Origin: JAEUIZ01 sp046155605
Lineage (GTDB): Bacteria > Planctomycetota > Phycisphaerae > Phycisphaerales > UBA1924
Reading direction: 5' to 3'
Assembly: GCA_046155605.1 (NCBI GenBank)
Contig: JBJXFQ010000068.1
Location: forward strand, 6,331-70,330
Length of the DNA: 64,000 nucleotides
A program made the position numbers and the translations under genes. This document shows positions 28,198 to 36,468 of this stretch, one piece after another. Within the stretch, counting starts at the first letter, position 1, and each line of letters starts with the position of its first letter. The notes below the pieces were generated by a model. That model saw nothing but the letters and a program-made list of their open reading frames with translations, did not search any database and was not told the origin of the DNA.

Positions 28198-28932
28198 TCA
28201 TGAACGAGTCCATGCGGGATAGCCGAACTCGGAGGAGTCGGGGAGTTGGACGCGTTCGAGGATTCGGCAGAAGTCGGGATCGGCGCGCCAGGCCGTGTTG
28301 TCGCCGGCGCGGTAGAAGGACCGTGCGCCGGGGGCGACCATGGCGTCGAATCGGGTGGCGGCGTGGACGAAGGCGGGCGCGAGTTTGGGGCGGACGCCGA
28401 CGAAGGCGACGAGGCGTTCGAGGGCGGCGGGACTTTCAACGAGGTCTTCGAAGCGGAGGAGGAGCGAGTGTTGCGGGTGCTCGGCGGTGATGGCGAGGCC
28501 GGCTCGATAGAAGTCGGTGTAGCGGTTGAACTTGTCCTGGAGCCAAGCGGCCGGCGCGTCGATGGTAGTGCCCCATCGCGAGGTGGCGGCGCGGTAGAAA
28601 CTGTAGACGGTGGCGATAGGCTCGCGGATGAGGATGAGGGCCGGGGCATCGGCCTTGGCGGGAGTGCCGTGGCGGCCGGCGGCGCGGGCGTTGAACCAGA
28701 CGGGGGAGAGCGGGACGCCGTCTTCGCGGAGATCGAGGGCGTAGAGGGCGAGGGGCTGGAGTTCGCGCTGGCGATCGACGGCCTCGGGCTCGTCGGTGCC
28801 GGGCTGAGGAAGGGCGACGAGATCAAAGAGGCCCTGCGTGCAATAGCGGAGGAAGTGGGAGCCGGTGCGCGGGAAGGCGAAGAAGTCGATCTGTCGGGCG
28901 AGGGTGCGGCCAAAGAAATACTGGTCTTTCAT
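28198..28932 (-). CDS. Sulfotransferase family protein
   Basis: 244 residues. The 5'-phosphosulfate loop is FAFPRTGSHFLRYCTQG near the N-terminus, and LILIREPIATVYSFYRAA is the 3'-phosphate motif. The last part includes LLLRFEDLVESPAALERLV, typical of PAPS-dependent sulfotransferases. It is translationally coupled (four-base ATGA overlap) to the sulfotransferase upstream. Likely substrate: sugar residues of the polymer exported by the flanking ABC transporter. Confidence 0.86.
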   Translation of the reverse strand: MKDQYFFGRTLARQIDFFAFPRTGSHFLRYCTQGLFDLVALPQPGTDEPEAVDRQRELQPLALYALDLREDGVPLSPVWFNARAAGRHGTPAKADAPALILIREPIATVYSFYRAATSRWGTTIDAPAAWLQDKFNRYTDFYRAGLAITAEHPQHSLLLRFEDLVESPAALERLVAFVGVRPKLAPAFVHAATRFDAMVAPGARSFYRAGDNTAWRADPDFCRILERVQLPDSSEFGYPAWTRS

Positions 28933-29819
28933 CGGGAACCCTCGATCGGCGTGACCGCGAGCGAGGCTCGGGCGAGCGAGGGCGTAGCGGGCGAATCATC
29001 GGCCCAGTAGCCGAGGCGACGGAGCGTGTCGCCGGCGATGGCCTCGGCAGAGTCGGGGACGGCGCGAGCGGCAGCGGGTGGCGAGCGGCGAGCGAGTTGC
29101 TCGCGGGCGAAGGCACGCATTGCTGGCGACGGCGAGAGCGAAAGTGCGGCGTCGAGGGTGCCGCAGGCGCGAAGCGGATCGTCGAGGAGGTCTTCGTACC
29201 GCAGCCGAGTGAAGCGCGCGGGGTGCTCGGCGGCAAGCCACTCGTCGGCGGCGTCGACGCTGAGACGCCACTCGAGGAGGCCGCGGTCGAACGGCGTGGA
29301 ACAGCGATCGGCGATGGTGCCGAGGCCACGGTCGTGAGCGTGCTGAAGGAGGGCGGACCACTTGCGGTCGTCGCGGCCGTACCAGCGTCCGACGTTGGCG
29401 CGTTCCTGGATAGAGAAGGCGACCTCGATGCCGTGGCGGACGATGTTGATGATTGGCGCATCGGGCACGATGGCGCGAAGGAAAGGGAGGCGGAAGTTAT
29501 TGATAGCGAGTTTTTCGATGATGACGGCGCGGCCTGCGCGATGGGATTCAAGACACGCGAGGAAGCGGTCGCGGGCATCTGGAGGTGCGTCGGCGGCGGT
29601 GAGGGCGACGCGGGCGGTGGGGGCGAGGCCGGCGATGGAGCGGCCCCAGATGTCGCCGATGGGAAAGTCGATCCAGAGGTCGAAGCGATCGTTGAGGTAG
29701 GTGACGTCGGATCGCTGGGCGAGGAGTTGGCCGAGGATGGTGGTGCCGGAGCGGCCGCAGCCTGTGATGAAGGCGATGGGCGGCGGCGCGATTCCGGCTG
29801 CGGGTGCGGCGGGGCTCAT
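28929..29819 (-). CDS. Sulfotransferase family protein
   Basis: 296 residues. The PAPS loop is IAFITGCGRSGTTILGQLLA, the 3'-phosphate motif PIINIVRHGIEVAFSIQER, and a late FTRLRYEDLLDDPLRACG supports the family. It overlaps both neighbours by four bases, forming a tight unit ABC ATPase - sulfotransferase - sulfotransferase. Sequence similarity to the other two sulfotransferases in the cluster is limited to motifs, so they probably act on different positions. Confidence 0.87.
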   Translation of the reverse strand: MSPAAPAAGIAPPPIAFITGCGRSGTTILGQLLAQRSDVTYLNDRFDLWIDFPIGDIWGRSIAGLAPTARVALTAADAPPDARDRFLACLESHRAGRAVIIEKLAINNFRLPFLRAIVPDAPIINIVRHGIEVAFSIQERANVGRWYGRDDRKWSALLQHAHDRGLGTIADRCSTPFDRGLLEWRLSVDAADEWLAAEHPARFTRLRYEDLLDDPLRACGTLDAALSLSPSPAMRAFAREQLARRSPPAAARAVPDSAEAIAGDTLRRLGYWADDSPATPSLARASLAVTPIEGSR

Positions 29820-31192
29820 GGCACGATGCTCTCGACGGTGGCACGCATGGGGAGCCTGGCGAGGCCGTAGAAGGGGCGTGGGCGATCGCGCTGGAGGTCA
29901 ACGATGATGGGTCCGAGGCGGTCGATGCGGTCATGGTGGGTGCCGGCGTTTGGATCGTTGCCGGCAGGCTCTCCCGCGCCGAGGCCGAAGGTGTAGGCAC
30001 CGGGCTCAAGGTCGAGGGTGAGGTCGAAGCGGACGATGACGCGATCGCCCGGGGCCATGGGGGCGATGGAGTGGCCGAGTTGATAGGTGCCTGCACCGAA
30101 GGCGAGTGTGTTGAGACGGTTGAAAAGGCGGATGCCGGCGCGGGGGCGATCGACGTGCTCGACGGCCTCGATGAGGACGTGGATTCGGAGGGCCTGGCCA
30201 ACGGAGGCGCGGAGGGTGTCACGGCCGGATTCGTCGGTGACTCGGGCGGCCCGGATCCGGAGCGCGCCGGTGCCGGTGCGATGGTTTCGGCGGTCGCCGA
30301 GGATGTCTTTGGCGATGATGGAGTCGGCGGTGGAGGCGTTGTCGGGCGATGCGGGCAGCGCGGCGGTGGCGGGCTTGGCTGGATGACGAGACCATTTGTG
30401 GCCCGCGCGATCGACGTTCATCGAGGCGAGATAGACGGAGACGGCCTGCTGGGGATCGCCGGCGAAGGCGGGCCGGCCGTGGTCGAGGACGATGGCCTGG
30501 TCGCAGAGGCTGAGGACGGCGGACTGGTCGTGGCTGACGAAGATCATGGTCATGCCGGCGTCGAGGAGGGTGCGAATGCGAGCGGCGCATTTCTGCTGGA
30601 AGAAGACGTCGCCGACGCTGAGGGCTTCATCGACGATGAAGAGTTCGGGCTGGAAGCAGGCGAACATGGAGAAAGCGAGGCGGACGCGCATGCCACTGCT
30701 GTAGAGGTTGATCGGGCGGTCGAAGAAATCGCCGAGTTCGGCGAAGGCCTCGATCTCGGCGGTGCGGTCGCGTGCGAAGCCGGGCGGGAATCCGAGGAGC
30801 GCGGCGGTGTGGGCGATGTTGGCGCGGCCTGAGAGGTTGGGGTTAAGTCCGGTGCCGAGTTCGATGAGGCTGAGGACGCGGCCGTGAACCTCGAAGGAGC
30901 CCTCGGTGGGCCGCATGGCGCCGGAGATGATTTTGAGGAGGGTGCTCTTGCCCGAGCCGTTGGCACCGATGACGCCGAGGCAGCCGCCGCGCCGGACCTC
31001 GAAGGAGACGCCTCGGAGAGCCCAGAAATCGGTGTGGAGGTTGCGGCCGAGTCGGAGCCACTCACGGGCTCGGTGGATGGGCTTTGAGTAAATGCGGAAG
31101 CGTTTGGAGAGGTTCGTGGCGCGGACGACGACGGGCGGCTGGTCGTGCCGGAGTGGTGCCGACGAAGGTTCCGCGGTGATGGCCTGGCTCAT
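29816..31192 (-). CDS. ABC polysaccharide exporter ATP-binding protein (Wzt/TagH-like)
   Basis: 458 residues. The nucleotide-binding domain has Walker A GVIGANGSGKSTLLKIISG, signature YSSGMRVRLAFSM and Walker B ELFIVDEALSVGD with switch His in VSHDQSAV. The extra C-terminal half (from about 300) resembles the Wzt carbohydrate-binding domain (RIRAARVTDESGRD ... AGIRLFNRLNTLAFG ... FDLTLDLEPGAYTFGLG), which in Wzt-type exporters reads the modified end of the chain. The partner permease is at 25458. It is the first gene of the sulfotransferase unit. Confidence 0.93.
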   Translation of the reverse strand: MSQAITAEPSSAPLRHDQPPVVVRATNLSKRFRIYSKPIHRAREWLRLGRNLHTDFWALRGVSFEVRRGGCLGVIGANGSGKSTLLKIISGAMRPTEGSFEVHGRVLSLIELGTGLNPNLSGRANIAHTAALLGFPPGFARDRTAEIEAFAELGDFFDRPINLYSSGMRVRLAFSMFACFQPELFIVDEALSVGDVFFQQKCAARIRTLLDAGMTMIFVSHDQSAVLSLCDQAIVLDHGRPAFAGDPQQAVSVYLASMNVDRAGHKWSRHPAKPATAALPASPDNASTADSIIAKDILGDRRNHRTGTGALRIRAARVTDESGRDTLRASVGQALRIHVLIEAVEHVDRPRAGIRLFNRLNTLAFGAGTYQLGHSIAPMAPGDRVIVRFDLTLDLEPGAYTFGLGAGEPAGNDPNAGTHHDRIDRLGPIIVDLQRDRPRPFYGLARLPMRATVESIVP

Positions 31193-31228
31193 GGCTCGCC
31201 CCGAGCGATGGTAGGGCGAGCGCGCGGC

Positions 31229-32362
31229 TTACGACCCGCCGGTGCTGAAGAGATCGTCGAAGCGTTCGAGGATGTCGATGTTGGTGGGCTTGTTGTCCTT
31301 GTCGAGGTAGCCGTCGTTGATGGTGTTGCCGACGGGCTCGACGCCGTTGACCCTGTTGACGAAGTTGAGTTGGTAGTCGATCCAGTTGCGGGCGGAGAAA
31401 TCGAACTGTTTCGCGCCGCGGTCTTTGCGGGAGAGGTAGACGCTATCGGCACCGGCGGAATGCAGGACGAGGGGGGCGCGGCCGGCCTCGGGGAGGGTCG
31501 GGCCGGTGGTGGCGGCGGGAGCGCGGTAGGGGTAACTGGGGTTGCCGAGGAAGCCGATCATGGAGTTAGCGAGGTCGACGGCAGTGCCGCTGCTGATGAT
31601 GCTGCCGTTGACGGGGTCGGTCTGATCGGTGGCACGTTTGCCGAGGGAGGTGGCGGTGAGGAAGCAGGAGTTGGGAGCCCAGTAGAAGCGGGAGGGGGTG
31701 TTGCCGCTGGAGTTGCGGGCTGCGAAATCGGCGGACGTGCGGACGGGCTGGTTGGAAGCGGAGTCGGCGGCCCAGGCGAGGATGGGGTTGCCGAAGTGGT
31801 CAACGACATCGGGGAGTTGGACCGTGCCTTCGGGGCCGGTGTGGCCGGGCTGGCCGTTCTGCTGACCTGGGTTGGTTTGTGCGACGAAGAGTTTCTTGTC
31901 TGGGACGAAGTAGGTCTTCTCGCTCTGGTTCGAGAGGCCGATGAGTTCAGGAGCGACCCAGATTCGGCGAGCGGGAGCGCTGTAGGGCCCGACGAGGACG
32001 GCGGTTGGACCGCCTGTTGGTGGTGCGGTGGTGCCGTCGGTGCTGACGATGGCACCGGCAAGGTCGAGCATGATGTTTTCCATCTGGGACATTCCCAGCG
32101 GAGGCATAGTGGCGGCGGCGTCGTTTTCGATGTTGGCCATGTCGCGGGCGCTGAAGTAGCCGGGGAGGCGGTTGTTGTCGGTCTGGAAGGCGGAGGCGGC
32201 CTGCTGGATCTGGCTGAGGAGTTGCTTGGTGCTGGCGGCGCGGACCGAGGCGCGGGTGCCGGCGAGGGCGGGGAAGACAATGGCGATGATGATCGCGATG
32301 ATGGCGATGACGACGAGGAGTTCGATCAGGGTGAACGCACGGCGGGGTGAGGCGCGGCGCAT
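31229..32362 (-). CDS. Prepilin-like secreted protein with N-terminal methylation motif
   Basis: 377 residues. The leader and hydrophobic helix RRAFTLIELLVVIAIIAIII is a type II secretion/pilin-type class III signal, with the conserved Glu five after the cleavage site. The rest (residues about 40-377) matches the general pattern of planctomycete pseudopilin-like proteins but lacks the DUF1559 end; it has many Asn/Pro loops (QTDNNRLPGYFSARDM, VDHFGNPILAW). The surface or periplasmic role is unknown. It is 36 bases downstream of nothing on its strand and stands alone. Confidence 0.8.
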   Translation of the reverse strand: MRRASPRRAFTLIELLVVIAIIAIIIAIVFPALAGTRASVRAASTKQLLSQIQQAASAFQTDNNRLPGYFSARDMANIENDAAATMPPLGMSQMENIMLDLAGAIVSTDGTTAPPTGGPTAVLVGPYSAPARRIWVAPELIGLSNQSEKTYFVPDKKLFVAQTNPGQQNGQPGHTGPEGTVQLPDVVDHFGNPILAWAADSASNQPVRTSADFAARNSSGNTPSRFYWAPNSCFLTATSLGKRATDQTDPVNGSIISSGTAVDLANSMIGFLGNPSYPYRAPAATTGPTLPEAGRAPLVLHSAGADSVYLSRKDRGAKQFDFSARNWIDYQLNFVNRVNGVEPVGNTINDGYLDKDNKPTNIDILERFDDLFSTGGS

Positions 32363-32551
32363 GAGAGGCTCCCGGTGAGCGGCCTGCCGCTCGTGGCGGC
32401 GTGTCGCTCACATCAATGTTCGACCAACCCGGCCCGAGAGGTTCCCCCGGGCGGTCCGGAAATCGGCACGAGGCGAAGAAAGTCCGAACGGGGAAGGGTA
32501 TGCAGGGCGGGATCAGGGCGGCTTTTCGGTGGATTGGGGAGCAAGGGAAGA

Positions 32552-32685
32552 GTCGGCGCGAAGCGCCGACCTACCCAAGAGCCCCCCCGGCGGGGCGGGG
32601 TACCCAAGGCGAAAGCAGGAAGAATCGACGGGGACCGTCGATGTACCCAAGCGTACCGACCGCGAGGCGCGGTCGATGGCACGGG
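32552..32685. repeat. Array of four hairpin modules with TACCCA/GGCACGG tails
   Basis: GTCGGCGC-GAA-GCGCCGAC then CTACCCA (32552-32577); an imperfect C-run/G-run stem then GTACCCA (about 32581-32606); ATCGACGG-GGA-CCGTCGAT then GTACCCA (32624-32649); CGACCGCG-AGG-CGCGGTCG then ATGGCACGGG (32657-32685). Stems are eight pairs, loops are three purines (GAA, GGA, AGG). No gene lies between 32363 and 32721; the array fills the second half of this space. Confidence 0.8.
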
Positions 32686-32721
32686 AGAAGCACATGCCGA
32701 GCACGCGTTCTAGCATTCGGC

Positions 32722-33081
32722 GTGAAGCGGGATGTGTGCTATTACGACGGCGATTGCGGGCTGTGCCAGGGGACGGTGCGGGTGCTGCGCGGGCTGGATT
32801 GGCTGGGGCGGCTGGAGTTTCGCGACATGCTGGCGGAGGCGGACCTGCCGGTGGCGTTAGAGGAGGCGATGCGGGGGATGCCGATGCGGACGCGCGAAGG
32901 GCGGGTTTTAGTTGGGTATCCTGCGGTGAGGCGGGCATTGGCACAAACGCCGGTGGGCTTGCTGCCGGGGCTGTTGATGTATGTGCCAGGGTTGGCATGG
33001 ATCGGGTCGCGGGTGTATGGCGAGATCGCTCGTCGGCGTGGTCGGCGGTGTCGGGTGAGAGCGGATCGGAGCGCGGCATGA
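32722..33081 (+). CDS. DCC-family thiol-disulfide oxidoreductase-like protein (DUF393)
   Basis: 119 residues from a GTG at 32722. The family signature is VCYYDGDCGLCQGTVRVLRG, with the paired cysteines of the DCC motif, then LEFRDMLAEADLPVALEEAM and VGYPAVRRAL. Family members are small thioredoxin-like proteins with a likely redox role. Its TGA overlaps the ATG of the next gene (ATGA), so the two are co-translated. Confidence 0.85.
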   Translation: MKRDVCYYDGDCGLCQGTVRVLRGLDWLGRLEFRDMLAEADLPVALEEAMRGMPMRTREGRVLVGYPAVRRALAQTPVGLLPGLLMYVPGLAWIGSRVYGEIARRRGRRCRVRADRSAA

Positions 33082-34169
33082 GCGCGGAGGCGGCGCTGAT
33101 CGAGGCGGCGGCGACGGCGCTCACGGAGGGTCGGCTGGTCGTGTTCCCGACTGAAACGGTGTATGGGATCGGGGCGCACGCGGGATTGGCGGCGGCGGCG
33201 GCGGCGCTGCGGCGTGTGGCGGGAGAAGGGGCTGGGCCGATCGCGTGGCACGCGCCGAATCGGGTGGTGGTGATGGAGGCGCTCGGGGACTTGTTGCCGC
33301 TGCATCGGCGTTTGCTGGAGCGGCTGTTGCCGGGGCCGGTGACGTTTGTGGTGGAGCGGACGGCGGAGGGAATGGCGCGGCTGCGCGATCGGCTGGGCGT
33401 GCTGGCGGGGACGATTGAGGACGGGAAGCACGTCGTGGTGCGCGTGCCGGAGGATGCGACGGCGTCGGAACTGCTGGAGCGGGCGTGGGGGATGGGTGTG
33501 GCGGTGATGGCGGAGGGTGTGTCGGCGGCAGGGATGGGCATCGGGATCACGGCACCAGAGAAGGCAGCGGAGGCTGCGGTGGTCGTGGATGGGGGCGTGA
33601 CGCGGTATCGAAAGGCGTCGACGCGGGTGTGGCTGCCGATCGCGGGCGGCTATGTGGTGGAGTCGGTCGGTGCGCTGGAAGCGAGGGTCGTGGACCGTGC
33701 GGCGGAGCGGTCGATCTTGTTCGTGTGTACGGGGAACACATGCCGAAGCCCGATGGCGGAGGCGATTGCGCGGCACCTGGCGGTGCAGCGAGCGGGGCCG
33801 GCATTCCCGCGTGTGCGGGTGAAGTCCGCGGGGGCGTCGGCGACGCCGGGGCAGCCGATCTCACGGGAATCGGTGCGCGCGCTGGATGCGCTGGGCGTGC
33901 CGACGGCGGATGTGAAGGGACAGCGGTCGCGGGAGTTGACGCGGCAGATGATCGCGGAGGCGGATGAGATTTACGCGATGACATCGTCGCACCTGCGCGC
34001 GGTGCTGGAGTTTGATCGGACGGCGGGATCGCGGGCGGCGACGCTGGATCGCGGGGGCGTGGACGTGCCGGACCCGATCGGGGGATCGCAAGACGTGTAC
34101 ACTCGGACGGCGGAGCGCCTGGCGGCACTCATTCTCTCGCGTCTGGATGAATCTGGCGTGACGGGATGA
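33078..34169 (+). CDS. TsaC/Sua5-like domain fused to low-molecular-weight protein tyrosine/arginine phosphatase
   Basis: 363 residues. N-terminal (about 1-205): RLVVFPTETVYGIGAHAGLA and LLERLLPGPVTFVVERTAEG are YrdC/Sua5 hallmarks of threonylcarbamoyl-AMP synthesis for tRNA t6A. However the usual KxR after the first block reads AGEGAGP and the SxN loop reads EGVSAAG, so this domain may be inactive or altered. C-terminal (about 215-363): LMW phosphatase with P-loop LFVCTGNTCRSPMAEAIARH, general acid in DVPDPIGGS. Separate genes for these two functions (ywlC, ywlE) lie just before rpiB in Bacillus, and rpiB also follows here, 31 bases on. Confidence 0.9.
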   Translation: MSAEAALIEAAATALTEGRLVVFPTETVYGIGAHAGLAAAAAALRRVAGEGAGPIAWHAPNRVVVMEALGDLLPLHRRLLERLLPGPVTFVVERTAEGMARLRDRLGVLAGTIEDGKHVVVRVPEDATASELLERAWGMGVAVMAEGVSAAGMGIGITAPEKAAEAAVVVDGGVTRYRKASTRVWLPIAGGYVVESVGALEARVVDRAAERSILFVCTGNTCRSPMAEAIARHLAVQRAGPAFPRVRVKSAGASATPGQPISRESVRALDALGVPTADVKGQRSRELTRQMIAEADEIYAMTSSHLRAVLEFDRTAGSRAATLDRGGVDVPDPIGGSQDVYTRTAERLAALILSRLDESGVTG

Positions 34170-34200
34170 CCTGGCCGCGGGATCGCGCGGAGGCACGACG

Positions 34201-34665
34201 ATGCGGATTGCGATGAGCGGGGACCACCGAGGGGCGCAGGCGGCGAAACTGCTGGCGGAACGGCTGCGGCGCGACGGGCACGAGGTGGAACTGTTCGGCG
34301 AGACGGGCGAGGCGATGGTGGACTATCCCGAGCCGGCGTATCGAGTGGGAAAGGCGGTCTCGGAGCAGAAGGCCGATCTCGGACTCTTGATCTGCGGGAC
34401 GGGGATCGGGATGAGCATCGCGGCGAACAAGGTCAAGGGCGTGCGGGCAGCGGTGGTGCATGACGAGTTGACGGCACAGATCAGCCGGAGCCACAACGAC
34501 GCGAACGTGCTGTGCCTGTCGGCGGATCTGCTGGGGCAACGATTGATCGAGAGCATCGTGGGCGTGTGGATCAAGACGCCGTTTGAGGGCGGGCGGCACG
34601 CGCGGCGGCTGGGCAAAATCACGGCGATCGAAGAGGGTAAGGACCCGTCGAGGGCCGAGGGATAG
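34201..34665 (+). CDS. rpiB: Ribose-5-phosphate isomerase B
   Basis: 154 residues. RpiB interconverts ribose-5-P and ribulose-5-P in the pentose phosphate pathway. Seen: MSGDHRGAQAAKLLAERLR near the N-terminus, the catalytic-Cys loop LLICGTGIGMSIAANKVKGV, and RSHNDANVLCLSADLLG. Length is normal for the family. It probably shares a transcript with the TsaC-phosphatase fusion gene. Confidence 0.93.
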   Translation: MRIAMSGDHRGAQAAKLLAERLRRDGHEVELFGETGEAMVDYPEPAYRVGKAVSEQKADLGLLICGTGIGMSIAANKVKGVRAAVVHDELTAQISRSHNDANVLCLSADLLGQRLIESIVGVWIKTPFEGGRHARRLGKITAIEEGKDPSRAEG

Positions 34666-34691
34666 GGCGACAACGCTTCCGCTGTTCAGAC

Positions 34692-35273
34692 ATGCACATG
34701 TTCAGAAGAGGCACGCAGAATGCGATGTTGATCGTGGCACGCGCTGCTGTCGTAGTTCTCGGCGTCGGCGCTGCATCGTGTGCCCCACAGGCGGGAACGC
34801 ATAGCTCGCGTGAAGTTCAGACCCATGGCGTCTTTGTAGTAGAGCTGCTGGATAGCCAAGCCATGTGGATCACAGAGCAGTATGCCGCCAAAGACTCGAG
34901 CCGCTTCAAGCGCCTCGTGACCTTTCGCATCACGGCGACTCGGGATCGGGACAGTTTTTCGGGGTTGTTCGTGCGCCGGTGGAAATGGGCTATTGCCGGA
35001 GCGGACGAGCAAATTCCTAATGCTCAGCCGTTGCGGCTCGGCGAGGCGAGCTCGCTTGCATCTTTTGCCTTGGATCACGTATCCAATAGCGGACCAGCGT
35101 CGAAATCATGGATCAAGCTTTCGCGCGCTGTAAACGGGAGTGTCACCACAGAGATCGCCTATACCTCACTCGCCATGTCAGCATTTGGAGCGTGCGTGAT
35201 TTGCCTGCTCGTCTACAGCGTGTGCAAGACCGTGAATAAGCCCGCCACGCAACGAAGGCGTCGGACTTCGTGA
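34692..35273 (+). CDS. Hypothetical membrane-anchored protein
   Basis: 193 residues. The N-terminus has a hydrophobic stretch ending in a lipobox-like GAASC. A single helix near the C-terminus (MSAFGACVICLLVYSVCKTV) would anchor it, followed by a short basic tail (RRRRTS). The region between carries no known motif. Its codon and base usage is visibly less GC-biased than flanking genes, which may indicate recent acquisition. The start is ambiguous between ATG 34692 and ATG 34698. Confidence 0.6.
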   Translation: MHMFRRGTQNAMLIVARAAVVVLGVGAASCAPQAGTHSSREVQTHGVFVVELLDSQAMWITEQYAAKDSSRFKRLVTFRITATRDRDSFSGLFVRRWKWAIAGADEQIPNAQPLRLGEASSLASFALDHVSNSGPASKSWIKLSRAVNGSVTTEIAYTSLAMSAFGACVICLLVYSVCKTVNKPATQRRRRTS

Positions 35274-35281
35274 CTTTGGCA

Positions 35282-35671
35282 TTATGCGTTTGAAGCAGCG
35301 AGCGCGCTTCGCAAGCGGAGCACGAGGTCGGCGCGCTCGGTGGGGGAGAGGCTGCCGCGAAGTGAATCCGGGGGCCAGGTCCAGACGGTTTCGCGGGGGC
35401 GCGGGTCGTCGGCGTGTCGCGGGATGACATGCCAGTGGACGTGCGGGACGACGTTACCGAGACACTCATAGTTGATGCGGGGTGGACCGTCGATGCCTGA
35501 CGCCGGGAAGACGGCGCGGAGTGCGGCAGCGACAAGCGCGACCTCGCCGAACAGTGCGGCCTGGCGCGATAGGGGCCAGCACGCGAGGTGCTCGACATGG
35601 TCCTTGGTGATGAGGACGCACCAGCCGCGTGAGCCCTGATTCTCGCCGAGGCGGACGAAGGACTCGCGCAA
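35282..35671 (-). CDS. HIT family hydrolase/nucleotide-binding protein
   Basis: 129 residues. The family triad is HVHWHVIPR. The called start at 35671 is a TTG. The same frame reads on upstream as AIDCPLCHSVRVGTAHPDHL, which includes the CPLC zinc motif often found at the start of HIT proteins, but no ATG, GTG or TTG exists before the preceding stop. The true start may be ATC (just before GACTGCCC) or a base is missing. Likely in one transcript with the MBL-fold and PP2C genes upstream. Confidence 0.85.
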   Translation of the reverse strand: MRESFVRLGENQGSRGWCVLITKDHVEHLACWPLSRQAALFGEVALVAAALRAVFPASGIDGPPRINYECLGNVVPHVHWHVIPRHADDPRPRETVWTWPPDSLRGSLSPTERADLVLRLRSALAASNA

Positions 35672-35764
35672 CTCGGCGAGGTGATCGGGGTGTGCGGTGC
35701 CGACGCGGACACTGTGGCAGAGTGGGCAGTCGATGGCGGGCTCCCGGTGTGCTGAGGGGTGCGA

Positions 35765-36460
35765 TCAGAACACGCGTTTGGTGAGGTTGGGGACCATGTT
35801 GTCGCGGCCGAGGACGAGCATGTCGGCGATCTCGACGGCTTCGGCGAAGGACTCGCGGGCGCGGTCGAGGTCGGCGGCAGGGGTATGGACCTTGCCCTGT
35901 TCGAGGTGCTCGATGGTGGGGATGGCGTCGCCGCAGATGAGGGTGGAGAAGCGAGAGCCGGCGAGGATCAGGCCGCAGAGGCCCGGGGTGATGCCAGGGA
36001 GCGGGAAGAGGTCGATGCGTTCGCCGCGATGGTCGGCGAGGTGATCGGGGGCGGGTTGGCAGCGGCGGAGGATGGCGACTTCGAGTTCGAGTGCTTCCTT
36101 GAGTTTGCCGTCGTTCTCTTCGGACGCCTCGTGGAGTTTAGCGACGAGGGCGGCACCGATGGCCTCGCGCTCGGGCTCGCTGATCCACCAGGTGGCATGG
36201 TCGAGGGCAGGCAGGGCGCGGCGGAGTTCGGGGTTGAAACTGGTGAGGAAGACGTGGGTGATGCGGGCGAGTGTGAGGCCGGCGCGTTCTTCGAGGCGGG
36301 AGTTCATGGCGGCATCGGGGAGGCCGGGATCGACGAGGATGGCCTTGTCGGCGGCGCGGATGAGCGTGCACGTGGAGTGTCCCGCGCGGACGGGCGCACG
36401 CTCATCACGGAGCGGGTGGGCGGCGAGAGCGCCGATGCTGATGACGCGGAGATCGATCAC
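35765..36460 (-). CDS. MBL-fold protein lacking the metal-binding motif
   Basis: 231 residues with the metallo-beta-lactamase scaffold: STCTLIRAADKAILVDPGLP, ARITHVFLTSFNPELRRAL, FPLPGITPGLCGLIL and STLICGDAIPTIEHLEQG. The position that should read HxHxDH reads SFNPEL, and the His of the PGHTPGH motif is Ile (PGITPGL), so at least three metal ligands are absent. It may be a non-catalytic regulator or binding protein. It lies eight bases downstream of the PP2C-type phosphatase gene, in the same orientation. Confidence 0.78.
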   Translation of the reverse strand: MIDLRVISIGALAAHPLRDERAPVRAGHSTCTLIRAADKAILVDPGLPDAAMNSRLEERAGLTLARITHVFLTSFNPELRRALPALDHATWWISEPEREAIGAALVAKLHEASEENDGKLKEALELEVAILRRCQPAPDHLADHRGERIDLFPLPGITPGLCGLILAGSRFSTLICGDAIPTIEHLEQGKVHTPAADLDRARESFAEAVEIADMLVLGRDNMVPNLTKRVF

Positions 36461-36468
36461 GCGCGATG

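Noticed and set aside
27453..28913. Long minus-strand frame of 486 codons across the repeat region
   Set aside because: Composition is Ser/Pro/Arg-rich and it overlaps two sulfotransferase genes in another frame; the GC-rich background produces such frames.
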